Assembly (NCBI GenBank): GCA_944386175.1
Contig: CALXAB010000014.1
Location: forward strand, 1 to 36,259
Direction of reading: 5' to 3'
Origin: an uncultured Clostridia bacterium
GTDB taxonomy: Bacteria; Bacillota; Clostridia; TANB77; CAG-508
Length of the DNA stretch: 36,259 bases
In this document: one piece after another, positions 7,109 through 14,871 of the stretch
Layout: every line of letters starts with the position of its first letter
Numbering within the stretch: position 1 is the first letter of the stretch
The notes under the pieces: model-generated
The model's input: the letters and a program-made list of their open reading frames with translations, nothing else
What the model was told of the DNA's origin: nothing
The model's database searches: none
Position numbers and translations under genes: made by a program

Positions 7109-7618
7109 TTATTGTTTCTTTCTTGTTAGGCAAATACCAACTATTGAACCTATAAAAATTATAGGTGCTGTTCTTACAAGAATCCATACAAAACTATGAA
7201 CTCCAACTCCTAATACTGCTAATTCTGGATCATTGTAATCCCATTCCATATAAGTATTTCCTAATGCTGCTAGACTAATGAAAATAAGTATTAAAACTAT
7301 ACAAATAGATATAAATAGCCAGTGCCAAATTTTTCTTTTAGTTTCTTTTTTCTGTGCTAGTTGTAAATTTATTATTTCTAACTTTTCAGATATTTCTTTT
7401 AATGAGTCTTCCTTTTGCTCTGTAATACTTTCTCCAAGTAATGTGCTAACTGATGTATCTAAAGCATCAGATAATGAAACTAATAATTCAGAATCAGGAA
7501 CAGATAACCCCTGTTCCCATTTTGAAATTGTTTGTCTAACTACATTTAATTTTATAGCCAATTCTTCTTGTGAAAGACCTTTTGATTTTCTAATAGTCTT
7601 AATATTATCTTTTAACAT
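7109..7618 (-). CDS. Membrane-anchored XRE-family regulator
   Basis: The product is 169 residues. An XRE helix-turn-helix occupies residues about 5-60 (IRKSKGLSQEELAIKLNVVR, then QTISKWEQG). A helical linker follows to about 95, then two transmembrane helices (about 97-119 and 140-163) and a basic C-terminus. HTH proteins with membrane tails are common in Firmicutes and may sense envelope conditions; the signal here is unknown. The ATG at 7618 follows a strong AAAGGAGGT. A TATAAT element is visible on the minus strand at 7642-7647. Confidence 0.82.
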   Translation of the reverse strand: MLKDNIKTIRKSKGLSQEELAIKLNVVRQTISKWEQGLSVPDSELLVSLSDALDTSVSTLLGESITEQKEDSLKEISEKLEIINLQLAQKKETKRKIWHWLFISICIVLILIFISLAALGNTYMEWDYNDPELAVLGVGVHSFVWILVRTAPIIFIGSIVGICLTRKKQ

Positions 7619-7750
7619 AACAGTTACCTCCTTTACAAAGGATTATATGCTAAACCTTCCGTTGCTACAAGCAATGTATATTAACATTTGTTATAAAGTT
7701 CAATTGCAACGATAACTAACTATTAATCACACACTCTTATTGCAATTTCT

Positions 7751-8332
7751 CTATTTAATTAGTTCTGTTTCAACATCATCTATAGATTTAAAAACCTTCG
7801 CTTTAAGACCTGATTGAATTGCTCCATTTACAATTCTTTCTTTATCATCAAAAAATATGGTTTCATTCGTATTTAAGTTATATCTATTAATTATCATTTC
7901 AAAAATTTCTTTATCTGGTTTTTTAATTCCTACCTCATATGAAAAAATAGCTCCATCAAAATATTTATTTATATCTATTAAATAGTTTAAATGATTATAT
8001 GTTTCTTTGGTTAAATTAGATAAAATATATATATGATAACCTCTATTTTTTAAATTACATATATATTCATAATTTTCTTTTATTAATGGATTCATAATTT
8101 CTTGTTTTGAAGGTTCTAATATTTCACTTATATATTTATAATCTTTGTCGTTCTCAAATTCTTTAATATATTCAGTAATATTTAATTTTCCTAATAAACA
8201 TTTCTTGAAATTTCCACTATATATTTTTTTGTAAACTTCACTCATATCTTTATCAAATATTTTAGAAAGATTTTCTACACTATCATCCAATATTATTCCA
8301 CCTATATCAAAAATAATATTTTTAATCATCAT
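7751..8332 (-). CDS. HAD-superfamily phosphatase-like hydrolase (subfamily IA)
   Basis: The 193-residue protein has all four HAD motifs: I, FDIGGIILDD with nucleophile Asp9; II, ILSNLT (Ser105); III, Lys in IKKPD (136-140); IV, FFDD (160-163). The small helical cap lies between motifs I and II. The sequence is closest in style to the IA variant-3 group (FDxGG...), which contains sugar-phosphate and nucleotide phosphatases; the substrate cannot be read from sequence. Two ATGs are possible at 8332 and 8329; the second has better spacing from AGGAGG. It begins 8 bases after the zeta-like kinase gene, with its ribosome site against that gene's stop, so the two are co-expressed. Confidence 0.82.
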   Translation of the reverse strand: MMIKNIIFDIGGIILDDSVENLSKIFDKDMSEVYKKIYSGNFKKCLLGKLNITEYIKEFENDKDYKYISEILEPSKQEIMNPLIKENYEYICNLKNRGYHIYILSNLTKETYNHLNYLIDINKYFDGAIFSYEVGIKKPDKEIFEMIINRYNLNTNETIFFDDKERIVNGAIQSGLKAKVFKSIDDVETELIK

Positions 8333-8340
8333 CCTGCCTC

Positions 8341-9216
8341 CTATCTTTCAGTTTCTGCATCTTCTGGTGTAATATTTTCAACATGCTTACTATTAACTAT
8401 TCTAAGATATGTTTTCTCAATTTTATTAAGTTCATCAAACTGTTCTTGTGGTGCATTTCTATTTACCATTGCCCTTTTTATATTATTCATTCTTGTTTCA
8501 TAATCAAGGCAAACTCGTTCATTACTTTCTCTTCTAAGTCTTTCTAATAAATATAAACCATCATTTCCGACAGAGATTGTTTCATATCCATTACTTCTTG
8601 GAACAATATAATTTACTTTTATTCCACAAGACAAACATTTTGAAATAAAACCTGGTATTACACTATAGCATTTATTATGTGCTTCAATATTTGATAATCT
8701 TGCATTTTTACTTTTTAATATACCTTTTTCATATCTTTCTCTTGTTGCAAGTAAACTTGCTAACTCTCCTGTAACTACTAAATCTATGATTGCATCATAT
8801 CTATCTGGAATAGCACTAATTATTTCTAATAAACTATAATCAACTGGTGCTTTTTCTCTTAAAGCTGAATAACTATTATCCATTGCATAAGAAAAAAGCT
8901 CATCTCCCCATAAATGTGCATCAAAATTTGTAAGTTTTGTATAATATGTTGGATATTTATCAAGTATTTCATCAGAATATTTACTAAAACAGCGATAATC
9001 ATCAGAGTTTATAATTGTATAATTAGATAAATTAGTATTTTGTATAAATGTTGTTTTTCCACATCCAGGTTGTCCTATAACAAACATAATAGATGGATTT
9101 TTTTCAGCAACTCTATTAAAAAACACTCTTTTCTTAAGTTCATTTAGAATCATTATATGTTCATCTTCAGATAATTTATAACTTTCGATTAACTTCTCCA
9201 AAAATTCATTTTCCAT
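8341..9216 (-). CDS. Zeta-toxin-like P-loop kinase
   Basis: The frame opens at a TTG (9279), but ATG 9216 is a better start, giving 291 residues; numbers here count from the TTG. Walker A is GQPGCGKT (69-76) after a hydrophobic strand. NSDDYR (91-96) matches the zeta substrate-binding Asp/Arg region. A long helix (HLWGDELFSYAM) and an Arg-rich distal segment (ATRERYEKG, then EAHNKCYSVIP) fit the lid and C-terminal parts of zeta-family kinases, several of which phosphorylate UDP-N-acetylglucosamine and block wall synthesis. No epsilon-type antitoxin is seen next to it; instead a HAD phosphatase follows. It may be a toxin, a housekeeping kinase or a nucleotide kinase of other use. Confidence 0.7.
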   Translation of the reverse strand: MENEFLEKLIESYKLSEDEHIMILNELKKRVFFNRVAEKNPSIMFVIGQPGCGKTTFIQNTNLSNYTIINSDDYRCFSKYSDEILDKYPTYYTKLTNFDAHLWGDELFSYAMDNSYSALREKAPVDYSLLEIISAIPDRYDAIIDLVVTGELASLLATRERYEKGILKSKNARLSNIEAHNKCYSVIPGFISKCLSCGIKVNYIVPRSNGYETISVGNDGLYLLERLRRESNERVCLDYETRMNNIKRAMVNRNAPQEQFDELNKIEKTYLRIVNSKHVENITPEDAETER

Positions 9217-9264
9217 ATTATTTTTGCTCACTTTCAAATTACTTTTAGTTATAATATCACAAAA

Positions 9265-9291
9265 GCGAATGAATTTCAAATCTTCATTCGC
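9265..9291. promoter_or_regulatory. Perfect 9-bp inverted repeat at the 5' end of the kinase gene
   Basis: GCGAATGAA (9265-9273) and TTCATTCGC (9283-9291) are separated by 9 bases and lie 49-75 bases upstream of the preferred ATG of the zeta-like kinase. The GC content of the arms stands out from the surroundings. It could be an operator for this operon or an mRNA hairpin in its leader. Confidence 0.5.
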
Positions 9292-9621
9292 CCACTTTTT
9301 TAGTTTACATATTGTTATAATGTAAATTATTTTTTACACACTACTTATATTATTTTTATTTAATTTTCTTACAATTTTTACTAATTTTTTTAAATTTGCC
9401 TTAAAAATTTCACTAAAAGCACAATTAGTTAGTAACATATTAGTAACAAATTTTATTTTTTTGGTACATTTTTTTATATTTAATTTTTAATAAAACCTTT
9501 ATTTTAAGGCTTTTTGCGTTTTTTAGTGTTCTTTTTTTGAAACTTTACAAAATCATTATATCATAAAAACAAAAAAAATCTATACTTTTTATAGATTTTT
9601 TGTATTTGCTATTCATTATTT
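9292..9621. other. Gene-free AT-rich stretch
   Basis: No open frame with a ribosome site is visible on either strand. It contains homopolymer T runs and one symmetric hairpin, AAAAAATCTATA (9573-9584) with TATAGATTTTTT (9590-9601). That hairpin could act as a bidirectional terminator isolating the kinase operon from the ddl region. Confidence 0.5.
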
Positions 9622-9845
9622 GTTACAATCTAAAACTATATTGGCATAATACATCAATAAAAATAGTATTTTGAATGTGATTGGAGTAATTTTAGAAAGT
9701 CTTTATTAATTTTTTGGGGAATGTTCACGTCGAGCAAAGCGAGGACTAAGTGAAAGGGTCCCAAAAAATTAATTTAGAATTTCTTAAATTATGTATTGAA
9801 CTGAAAAATACTATTTTTATTGATGTATTATGCCAATATAGTTTT
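9622..9845. repeat. Large hairpin element A with perfect 41-bp arms (MITE-like)
   Basis: Bases 9632-9672 and 9805-9845 are perfect reverse complements over 41 bp. Inside, 9692-9718 pairs imperfectly with 9767-9792, extending the stem. The tip (about 9723-9763) is comparatively GC-rich, with GTTCACG, CGAG and GCGAGG words and a TTCAC/GTGAA pair. The left flank carries TTGTTACAATCTA, close to the left end of hairpin element B (14625). It contains no open frame. It lies immediately downstream of ddl, so it could be a transposable mini-element, a structured RNA or a terminator complex. Confidence 0.7.
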
Positions 9846-9856
9846 TATCATAGCTA

Positions 9857-10906
9857 CTACTTAATTGTATCTATAAGTTTATCTAGCAAATCACTATAAC
9901 TTATACCAGAAGCTTCAAACAATTTTGGATACATACTTATACTTGTAAAACCTGGCATTGTATTTATTTCATTTATAAATATTTTATTCGTTTCATATTC
10001 TATAAAAAAGTCAACTCTTGACAAGCCACTTCCATCAATCGCTTTAAAAGCTTTAATAGCTTCTTCTTTTATTTCTTGTTCGATATCACTTGATATTTTA
10101 GCAGGTATTACTGTTTTAGATTCTTGATTATTATATTTTGCATCATAACTGTAGAATTCATCTGCTGATTTTATCTCTCCCACACATGAAGCTATTACAT
10201 CTTCATTTCCTAATACTGCACATTCTACTTCTCTTCCTTTAATTTCTTCTTCTATTAATATTTTCTTATCAAATTTAGATGCATATTTTATATATTTCTT
10301 TAAATCATCTATATTTTCTGCTTTATTTATCCCTACACTTGAACCAGAATTTGATGGTTTTATAAACATAGGAAACTTTAAATTATTAGAAATAATGTTA
10401 CTTACTTCATCTAAGCTAACTATTTTTTCATTAAATTGTTTATCTATAAAAATATATTTATCCTCATATCTCCTTATATATTCATATTTGGTTTGATTTA
10501 ATCCTGCCTTTTCAAATATTATTTTTGTGTAGATTTTATCCATTCCTACACTTGAAGCTAAAACTTTACATCCAACATATGGTATTTTTAATAATTCAAA
10601 TAATCCTTGTATAGTTCCATCTTCTCCATATAATCCATGTAATACAGGAAAAATCAAGTCTAAATTTTTTAAATATTTTACAATATTATCTATTTCTTCT
10701 ATATTATTAATTTTACTACCTAATTTGATCTCTCTATCTTCATATTTATATTTATTCCATTGACCTTCTTTTGATATATAAATAGGATATATATCATATT
10801 TATTTTTATCCAAATTTTTCATTATTGAATTTGCAGATATTACTGAAACTTCATTTTCAGTAGACATACCTCCAAAAACAACACCAACTTTCATTTTATC
10901 TTTCAA
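9857..10906 (-). CDS. ddl: D-alanine--D-alanine ligase
   Basis: This ATP-grasp enzyme joins two D-alanines for the peptidoglycan stem peptide. The frame opens at 10933, but GGAGG lies 6-7 bases before a TTG at 10906, the preferred start (349 residues); an ATG at 10894 is the alternative. From the TTG: GGMSTENEVSVISA (12-25) is the N-terminal Ddl signature, KPSNSGSSVG near 183-192 is the ATP-grasp strand, FYSYDAKY (251-258) is the omega loop, and FINEINTMPG near the C-terminus holds metal ligands. The Tyr-containing omega loop is the D-Ala-D-Ala type, not the VanA-like D-lactate type. It lies 48 bases downstream of murF in the same direction, so the two supply the D-Ala-D-Ala branch together. 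Confidence 0.93.
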   Translation of the reverse strand: MKDKMKVGVVFGGMSTENEVSVISANSIMKNLDKNKYDIYPIYISKEGQWNKYKYEDREIKLGSKINNIEEIDNIVKYLKNLDLIFPVLHGLYGEDGTIQGLFELLKIPYVGCKVLASSVGMDKIYTKIIFEKAGLNQTKYEYIRRYEDKYIFIDKQFNEKIVSLDEVSNIISNNLKFPMFIKPSNSGSSVGINKAENIDDLKKYIKYASKFDKKILIEEEIKGREVECAVLGNEDVIASCVGEIKSADEFYSYDAKYNNQESKTVIPAKISSDIEQEIKEEAIKAFKAIDGSGLSRVDFFIEYETNKIFINEINTMPGFTSISMYPKLFEASGISYSDLLDKLIDTIK

Positions 10907-10953
10907 AACTGACCTCCACTCATATATTTTCAATTGTTATCCAAAAATATATT

Positions 10954-12354
10954 TTACTTTGCAAATTCGTCTTTAATTTTATCAGCTAATTCAAAAAATC
11001 TCATTCCATTTGAAGCTTTAAACAATATGATATCATTATTTTTAATATTATTTTTTAAAAAATCTATTATTTCATCTTTATTTTCAAAATAATAAATATT
11101 ATTTTTATTCATACCTAATTTTTTTGCTTCATTGACAATATCTTTTGCTCCTTTTCCACTACATATTAATATGTCAATTTTATTTTGATATACTTCTTCT
11201 CCTACTTTTTTATGCAATTTTTCTGAAAATTCTCCTAATTCAAACATATCACCTAATATAGCAATTTTCCTATTATTTTTAAAATTAGATAAATATTTTA
11301 AGCTTGCTTGCATTGATTCAAAACTAGCATTATATGCATCATTTATTATTTTTGCACCATTTGATAATTCTACAATATCCATCCTTTTTTTAGTTAATTC
11401 AAATGTTTTTATTCCATTTTTTATTTGCTCTACAGATAGATTTAGAGTTTTTCCTACTAATATAGCACTCATTGCATTTAATATAAAATGTTCTCCCGCA
11501 ATTGGAACTTTTATTTTAATTAATTCTCCATCTAAATCGCATTCAAAAGTACTACCATTTATTTCAACTTTCATTTTTTCTGGATTAATATCACTTTTGT
11601 TGTTTATTCCATATGTTTGAATTTTATATCTATTTTTTGAATTCTCATACCAGTTATGTAATAAATCATTATCATTATTAATTATTATTGTTGGATTTTT
11701 AGCACCATCTAATATTTCTAATTTTGCTTTTAATATATTTTCTCTTGATCCTAAATTGCCAATATGTGATGTTCCTATGTTTGTAATTATACATATATCT
11801 GGTTTTGCAATTTTTGATAATAAGCTTATTTCTCCTAAATGGTTCATTCCCATTTCCAGAACCATTGCTTCTTCGTCTTTTAATCTTAATATTGTAAATG
11901 GCAAACCTATATTATTATTGTTATTTCCTAATGTTTTTAATACTTTATATTTTTGTGCTACAACATTTGATATTATATCTTTAGTACTTGTTTTCCCTAC
12001 ACTCCCTGTAATTGCTATAACTGGTATATTATATAAATCTCTTTTATATGACGCTATTTTATATAATGCTTGTAAGGTATCTTGAACTTTTATGATTGAT
12101 TTATTTTTATATTTTTTTATTTCATCTTCTGTAAATTCTATATCCTGAATTATTACACATTTTGCCCCTTTTTCTAAGGCTTCTTTCCAATATTTATTAC
12201 CATCAAAATTTTCTCCTTTAATACCTATATATGTATCGTCTTTTTTTATTATTCTTGTATCTTTGGAAAAATTTATACATTCTGTTTCTTCATTTCCACA
12301 TATTAATTCTGCATTAGTAATTTTTATTATATCTTTTATTTTTATATTTTCCAT
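10954..12354 (-). CDS. murF: UDP-MurNAc-tripeptide--D-alanyl-D-alanine ligase
   Basis: MurF adds the D-Ala-D-Ala dipeptide made by Ddl to the UDP-MurNAc-tripeptide in the cytoplasm. The ATG at 12354 is preferred over the TTG at 12366, which sits directly on the AAAGGA site; this gives 466 residues. Domain order is normal: N-terminal UDP-binding part (1-105), central ATPase with P-loop GSVGKTST (117-124) and the MurF hallmark EMGMNHLGE (167-175), and a C-terminal Rossmann-like domain with ILGDMFELGE. Its pairing with ddl is common in bacteria. Confidence 0.93.
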   Translation of the reverse strand: MENIKIKDIIKITNAELICGNEETECINFSKDTRIIKKDDTYIGIKGENFDGNKYWKEALEKGAKCVIIQDIEFTEDEIKKYKNKSIIKVQDTLQALYKIASYKRDLYNIPVIAITGSVGKTSTKDIISNVVAQKYKVLKTLGNNNNNIGLPFTILRLKDEEAMVLEMGMNHLGEISLLSKIAKPDICIITNIGTSHIGNLGSRENILKAKLEILDGAKNPTIIINNDNDLLHNWYENSKNRYKIQTYGINNKSDINPEKMKVEINGSTFECDLDGELIKIKVPIAGEHFILNAMSAILVGKTLNLSVEQIKNGIKTFELTKKRMDIVELSNGAKIINDAYNASFESMQASLKYLSNFKNNRKIAILGDMFELGEFSEKLHKKVGEEVYQNKIDILICSGKGAKDIVNEAKKLGMNKNNIYYFENKDEIIDFLKNNIKNNDIILFKASNGMRFFELADKIKDEFAK

Positions 12355-12443
12355 ATTTAAAATCAATCCTTTCTCTGTAATTATATTAATGTCTAAAATT
12401 ATTTGTTTTATTATATTCTTATTTATTTAAATTTGCAACAATA

Positions 12444-12470
12444 AAGGAAAGCAAATTAATTGCCTTCCTT
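12444..12470 (-). terminator. Terminator of the SASP gene
   Basis: AAGGAAAGCAA (12444-12454) pairs with TTGCCTTCCTT (12460-12470) with one mismatch and a 5-base loop. On the minus strand the stem is followed by a T-rich tail, 12 bases after the SASP stop. Confidence 0.75.
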
Positions 12471-12481
12471 GTTTACAAAAC

Positions 12482-12661
12482 TTATTTATTTTCTACTGCT
12501 CTATTTGCTATTTCTATAGCTTTACTTACTATATTTCCACAATCTTTTGAAGATACGTTTTCCCAACTACCTCCGTCTTTTTTTACTTGGTCATATACTC
12601 CTAATTCTTTTGCTATTTCTTCTCTTAAGTTTTGAGATATTAATTTACTATTTCTAGACAT
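12482..12661 (-). CDS. Small acid-soluble spore protein, alpha/beta type (minimal form)
   Basis: A strong AAGGAGGACAAT site fixes the start at ATG 12661, giving 59 residues. The frame is open upstream to 12775, but that part has no ribosome site. The segments LREEIAKELGV (12-22) and WENVSSKDCGNIVSKAIEIA (33-52) match the two conserved blocks of alpha/beta SASPs, which coat and protect spore DNA. The EIA within the first block fits the Glu-centred cleavage site of the germination protease GPR. It is short for the family, with minimal termini. Expression in the forespore (sigma G) is expected from the family, but I saw no clear promoter match. Confidence 0.88.
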   Translation of the reverse strand: MSRNSKLISQNLREEIAKELGVYDQVKKDGGSWENVSSKDCGNIVSKAIEIANRAVENK

Positions 12662-12826
12662 ATTGTCCTCCTTATAGTATTTAATTAATGAAATTTTCAT
12701 TTCATTAATATTATTATTTACAAATAATAATTTTTTATTTAGTATTTTTTTGTTTTTTATAACATTTTTCTCCAAAATATGATATAATATTTATGATATT
12801 TATACTTATTTACAAAGGAGATTTAG

Positions 12827-14575
12827 ATGAGCATAAACAATAATATTTTAGAAAAGGAAAAACTTTCAAAAAATGATAATTTAAAAAATGATGATGTAAA
12901 AAATGTAACAAATTCTAAAAAAACTAATAATGCAGAAAATAGTGAAAAAATTAATGTTGCTGAAAAAGAAAATAAAATTTCTGATAATAACATTAATGTT
13001 TCAAATTCTGTAGAAACCAATAATACTAGTCAAAATGTTGATGGAAATAGCAAAATTAATACTAATTCTAAAGTTCCAGCGAATCCAGACACAAATAATT
13101 ATGAGTTTAAACCTTTAAGCAATTCAAAGCCAAAAAGTATTATGACAATTTTTACTGTATTAGTAATGATTGTTTTTAGTATAATTCTTATTTTAATAAT
13201 TGGTTTTACTACTTATAATTTTTTGAATACTAAAATAATTTCTGGAGTATATATAAAAGGAATTGATGTTTCTAATTTGAGTAAATCTGATGCAAAATAT
13301 CAAATAGACAATTTAATTTCACAAAATTTACCAGATGAAATTCAACTTAAACATAATGATTTTATTGCTACCGTTTCTCTTTCACAAATGGAAACTCAAT
13401 TTGATACTAAAAATGCTACAGAAGCAGCATATAAAGTTGGTAGACAAGGTAATCTTTTTGAAAATAATTTACATGTTTTAAATACAATGTTTAGTCATGT
13501 AGATATAGAACCTACTGTAAAAATTAATGAAGATTTATTATCAACTTATTTAGATAGTTTGTCTTCACAATTACCTGATACAGTTATTCAAAGTAGTTAT
13601 TATGTAGAGGGAAATAATTTAATTGTTACATCTGGTACAGAAGGTAATGTAGTAGATATTCCGCAAACTATACAAAATATCAAATCTGCAGTTTCTGATT
13701 TTTCATGTAAGGATAATCCTGTTGAAATTGCTGTGAAAACTGAACAGCCTCAAGCAATTGATATAGAAAAAATCCATAATGAAATTTATAAAGAGCCTGT
13801 AGATGCATATTATACACAAAATCCTTTTATGGTTTATCCAAGTGAAAATGGTGTAGATTTTAATATTTCTATTGATGAAGCTAAAGCTTTACTTGCTGAA
13901 CCTAAGTCTGAATATACTATTCCTTTAAAATATATAACTCCTAATGTAACAACAAACATGATTGGTACAGAAGCTTTTCCAGATTTACTATCAACATTTT
14001 CTACAAATTATTCTACTAGAGATGCTGATAGAACAACAAATTTGAGATTAGCTGCTAATAAGATTAATGGTACTGTTTTAATGCCTGGAGAAACTTTTTC
14101 ATACAATCAAGTAGTTGGTGCTAGAACTATCGCTGCTGGATATAAGGAAGCACCTATATATGTTTCTGGAGAAGTTGTTGATGGTTTAGGCGGTGGAATT
14201 TGCCAAATAACTTCTACATTATATAATGCTGTTTTATATGCAAACCTTGAAATTGTAGAAAGGTCTAATCATCAATTTGTCCCATCATATGTTACTGCAA
14301 GCCGCGATGCTACAGTTGTATATGGTTCAATTGACTTTAAATTTAAAAATAATAGAGATTATCCAATAAAACTTGTTTGTTCAGTTTCTGGTGGAATTGC
14401 TAATTTTCAAATCTTTGGTATGAAAACTGAAAACGATTATGAAGTTGAAATATCTTCTTATCAAACTGGCAAAACGGCTACTGCTATTTATTCTGAAGCA
14501 TATAAAATTTTAAAGAAAAATGGTCAGGTAGTAAGTAAAGAATTATTGTCAAAAGATACATATAAAAGACATTAA
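12827..14575 (+). CDS. VanW-domain membrane protein (YoaR-like)
   Basis: The product is 582 residues with a good AAAGGAG site. Residues 1-100 are a cytoplasmic, Asn/Lys/Ser-rich low-complexity tail. A transmembrane helix lies at about 104-130. Residues about 140-395 are extracellular, probably with peptidoglycan-binding-4-like modules. The VanW domain is at about 403-535 (NLRLAANKINGTVLMPGETF, then GLGGGICQITSTLYNA). The last 45 residues resemble a G5-like strand region. VanW proteins occur in glycopeptide-resistance clusters and widely in Clostridia, but their biochemical role is not settled. A TATAAT box at 12783-12788 has only a weak -35. It is divergent from the SASP gene. Confidence 0.85.
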   Translation: MSINNNILEKEKLSKNDNLKNDDVKNVTNSKKTNNAENSEKINVAEKENKISDNNINVSNSVETNNTSQNVDGNSKINTNSKVPANPDTNNYEFKPLSNSKPKSIMTIFTVLVMIVFSIILILIIGFTTYNFLNTKIISGVYIKGIDVSNLSKSDAKYQIDNLISQNLPDEIQLKHNDFIATVSLSQMETQFDTKNATEAAYKVGRQGNLFENNLHVLNTMFSHVDIEPTVKINEDLLSTYLDSLSSQLPDTVIQSSYYVEGNNLIVTSGTEGNVVDIPQTIQNIKSAVSDFSCKDNPVEIAVKTEQPQAIDIEKIHNEIYKEPVDAYYTQNPFMVYPSENGVDFNISIDEAKALLAEPKSEYTIPLKYITPNVTTNMIGTEAFPDLLSTFSTNYSTRDADRTTNLRLAANKINGTVLMPGETFSYNQVVGARTIAAGYKEAPIYVSGEVVDGLGGGICQITSTLYNAVLYANLEIVERSNHQFVPSYVTASRDATVVYGSIDFKFKNNRDYPIKLVCSVSGGIANFQIFGMKTENDYEVEISSYQTGKTATAIYSEAYKILKKNGQVVSKELLSKDTYKRH

Positions 14576-14871
14576 TTCTATACTAAATAAATCTTAATAC
14601 TAGCACTTAGGCTCTAGTACTATTGTTACAATTTAGAAGAATAATAGGGATAATATGATTTCTTTCATAATCTTCTCGGCTTGTTGCATAAATTATAAAT
14701 TCTAAACTTTAAATAACCGAGCCTCTCGCTGTTCACGCTTCCTCAGTTATTTAAAGTTAAGAATTTATACATTTATTCCACGGCACATTCGAAGATTATT
14801 CAAGAAATCATATTATCCCTATTCTTCATCTGCAACTGTAACCTATTATTTTATAATTTTTACTTTATTTT
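14576..14871. repeat. Convergent intergenic region with hairpin element B (14625-14842)
   Basis: The region separates convergent genes. Element B starts TTGTTACAATTTAG and ends near CAACTGTAAC. Its outer arms (14636-14674 and 14792-14827) pair over more than 30 bases with few mismatches. An inner stem pairs 14693-14717 with 14747-14769 with about one mismatch. The tip contains CTCGCTGTTCACGC. Size (about 218 bp), left-end sequence and a tip with GTTCACG and CGAG words resemble hairpin element A at 9622-9845, although the arm sequences differ. A weak TACTAG/CTAGTA hairpin near 14600-14618 precedes it and may terminate the upstream gene. Confidence 0.65.

Noticed and set aside
8341..9279. An epsilon-type antitoxin gene upstream of the zeta-like kinase.
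   Set aside because: The upstream 330 bases contain no open frame with a ribosome site on the same strand.
9857..10906. A vancomycin-resistance type D-Ala-D-Lac ligase, given the VanW-domain gene nearby.
   Set aside because: The omega loop FYSYDAKY is of the D-Ala-D-Ala type and no vanH/vanX/vanS/vanR-like genes are present.
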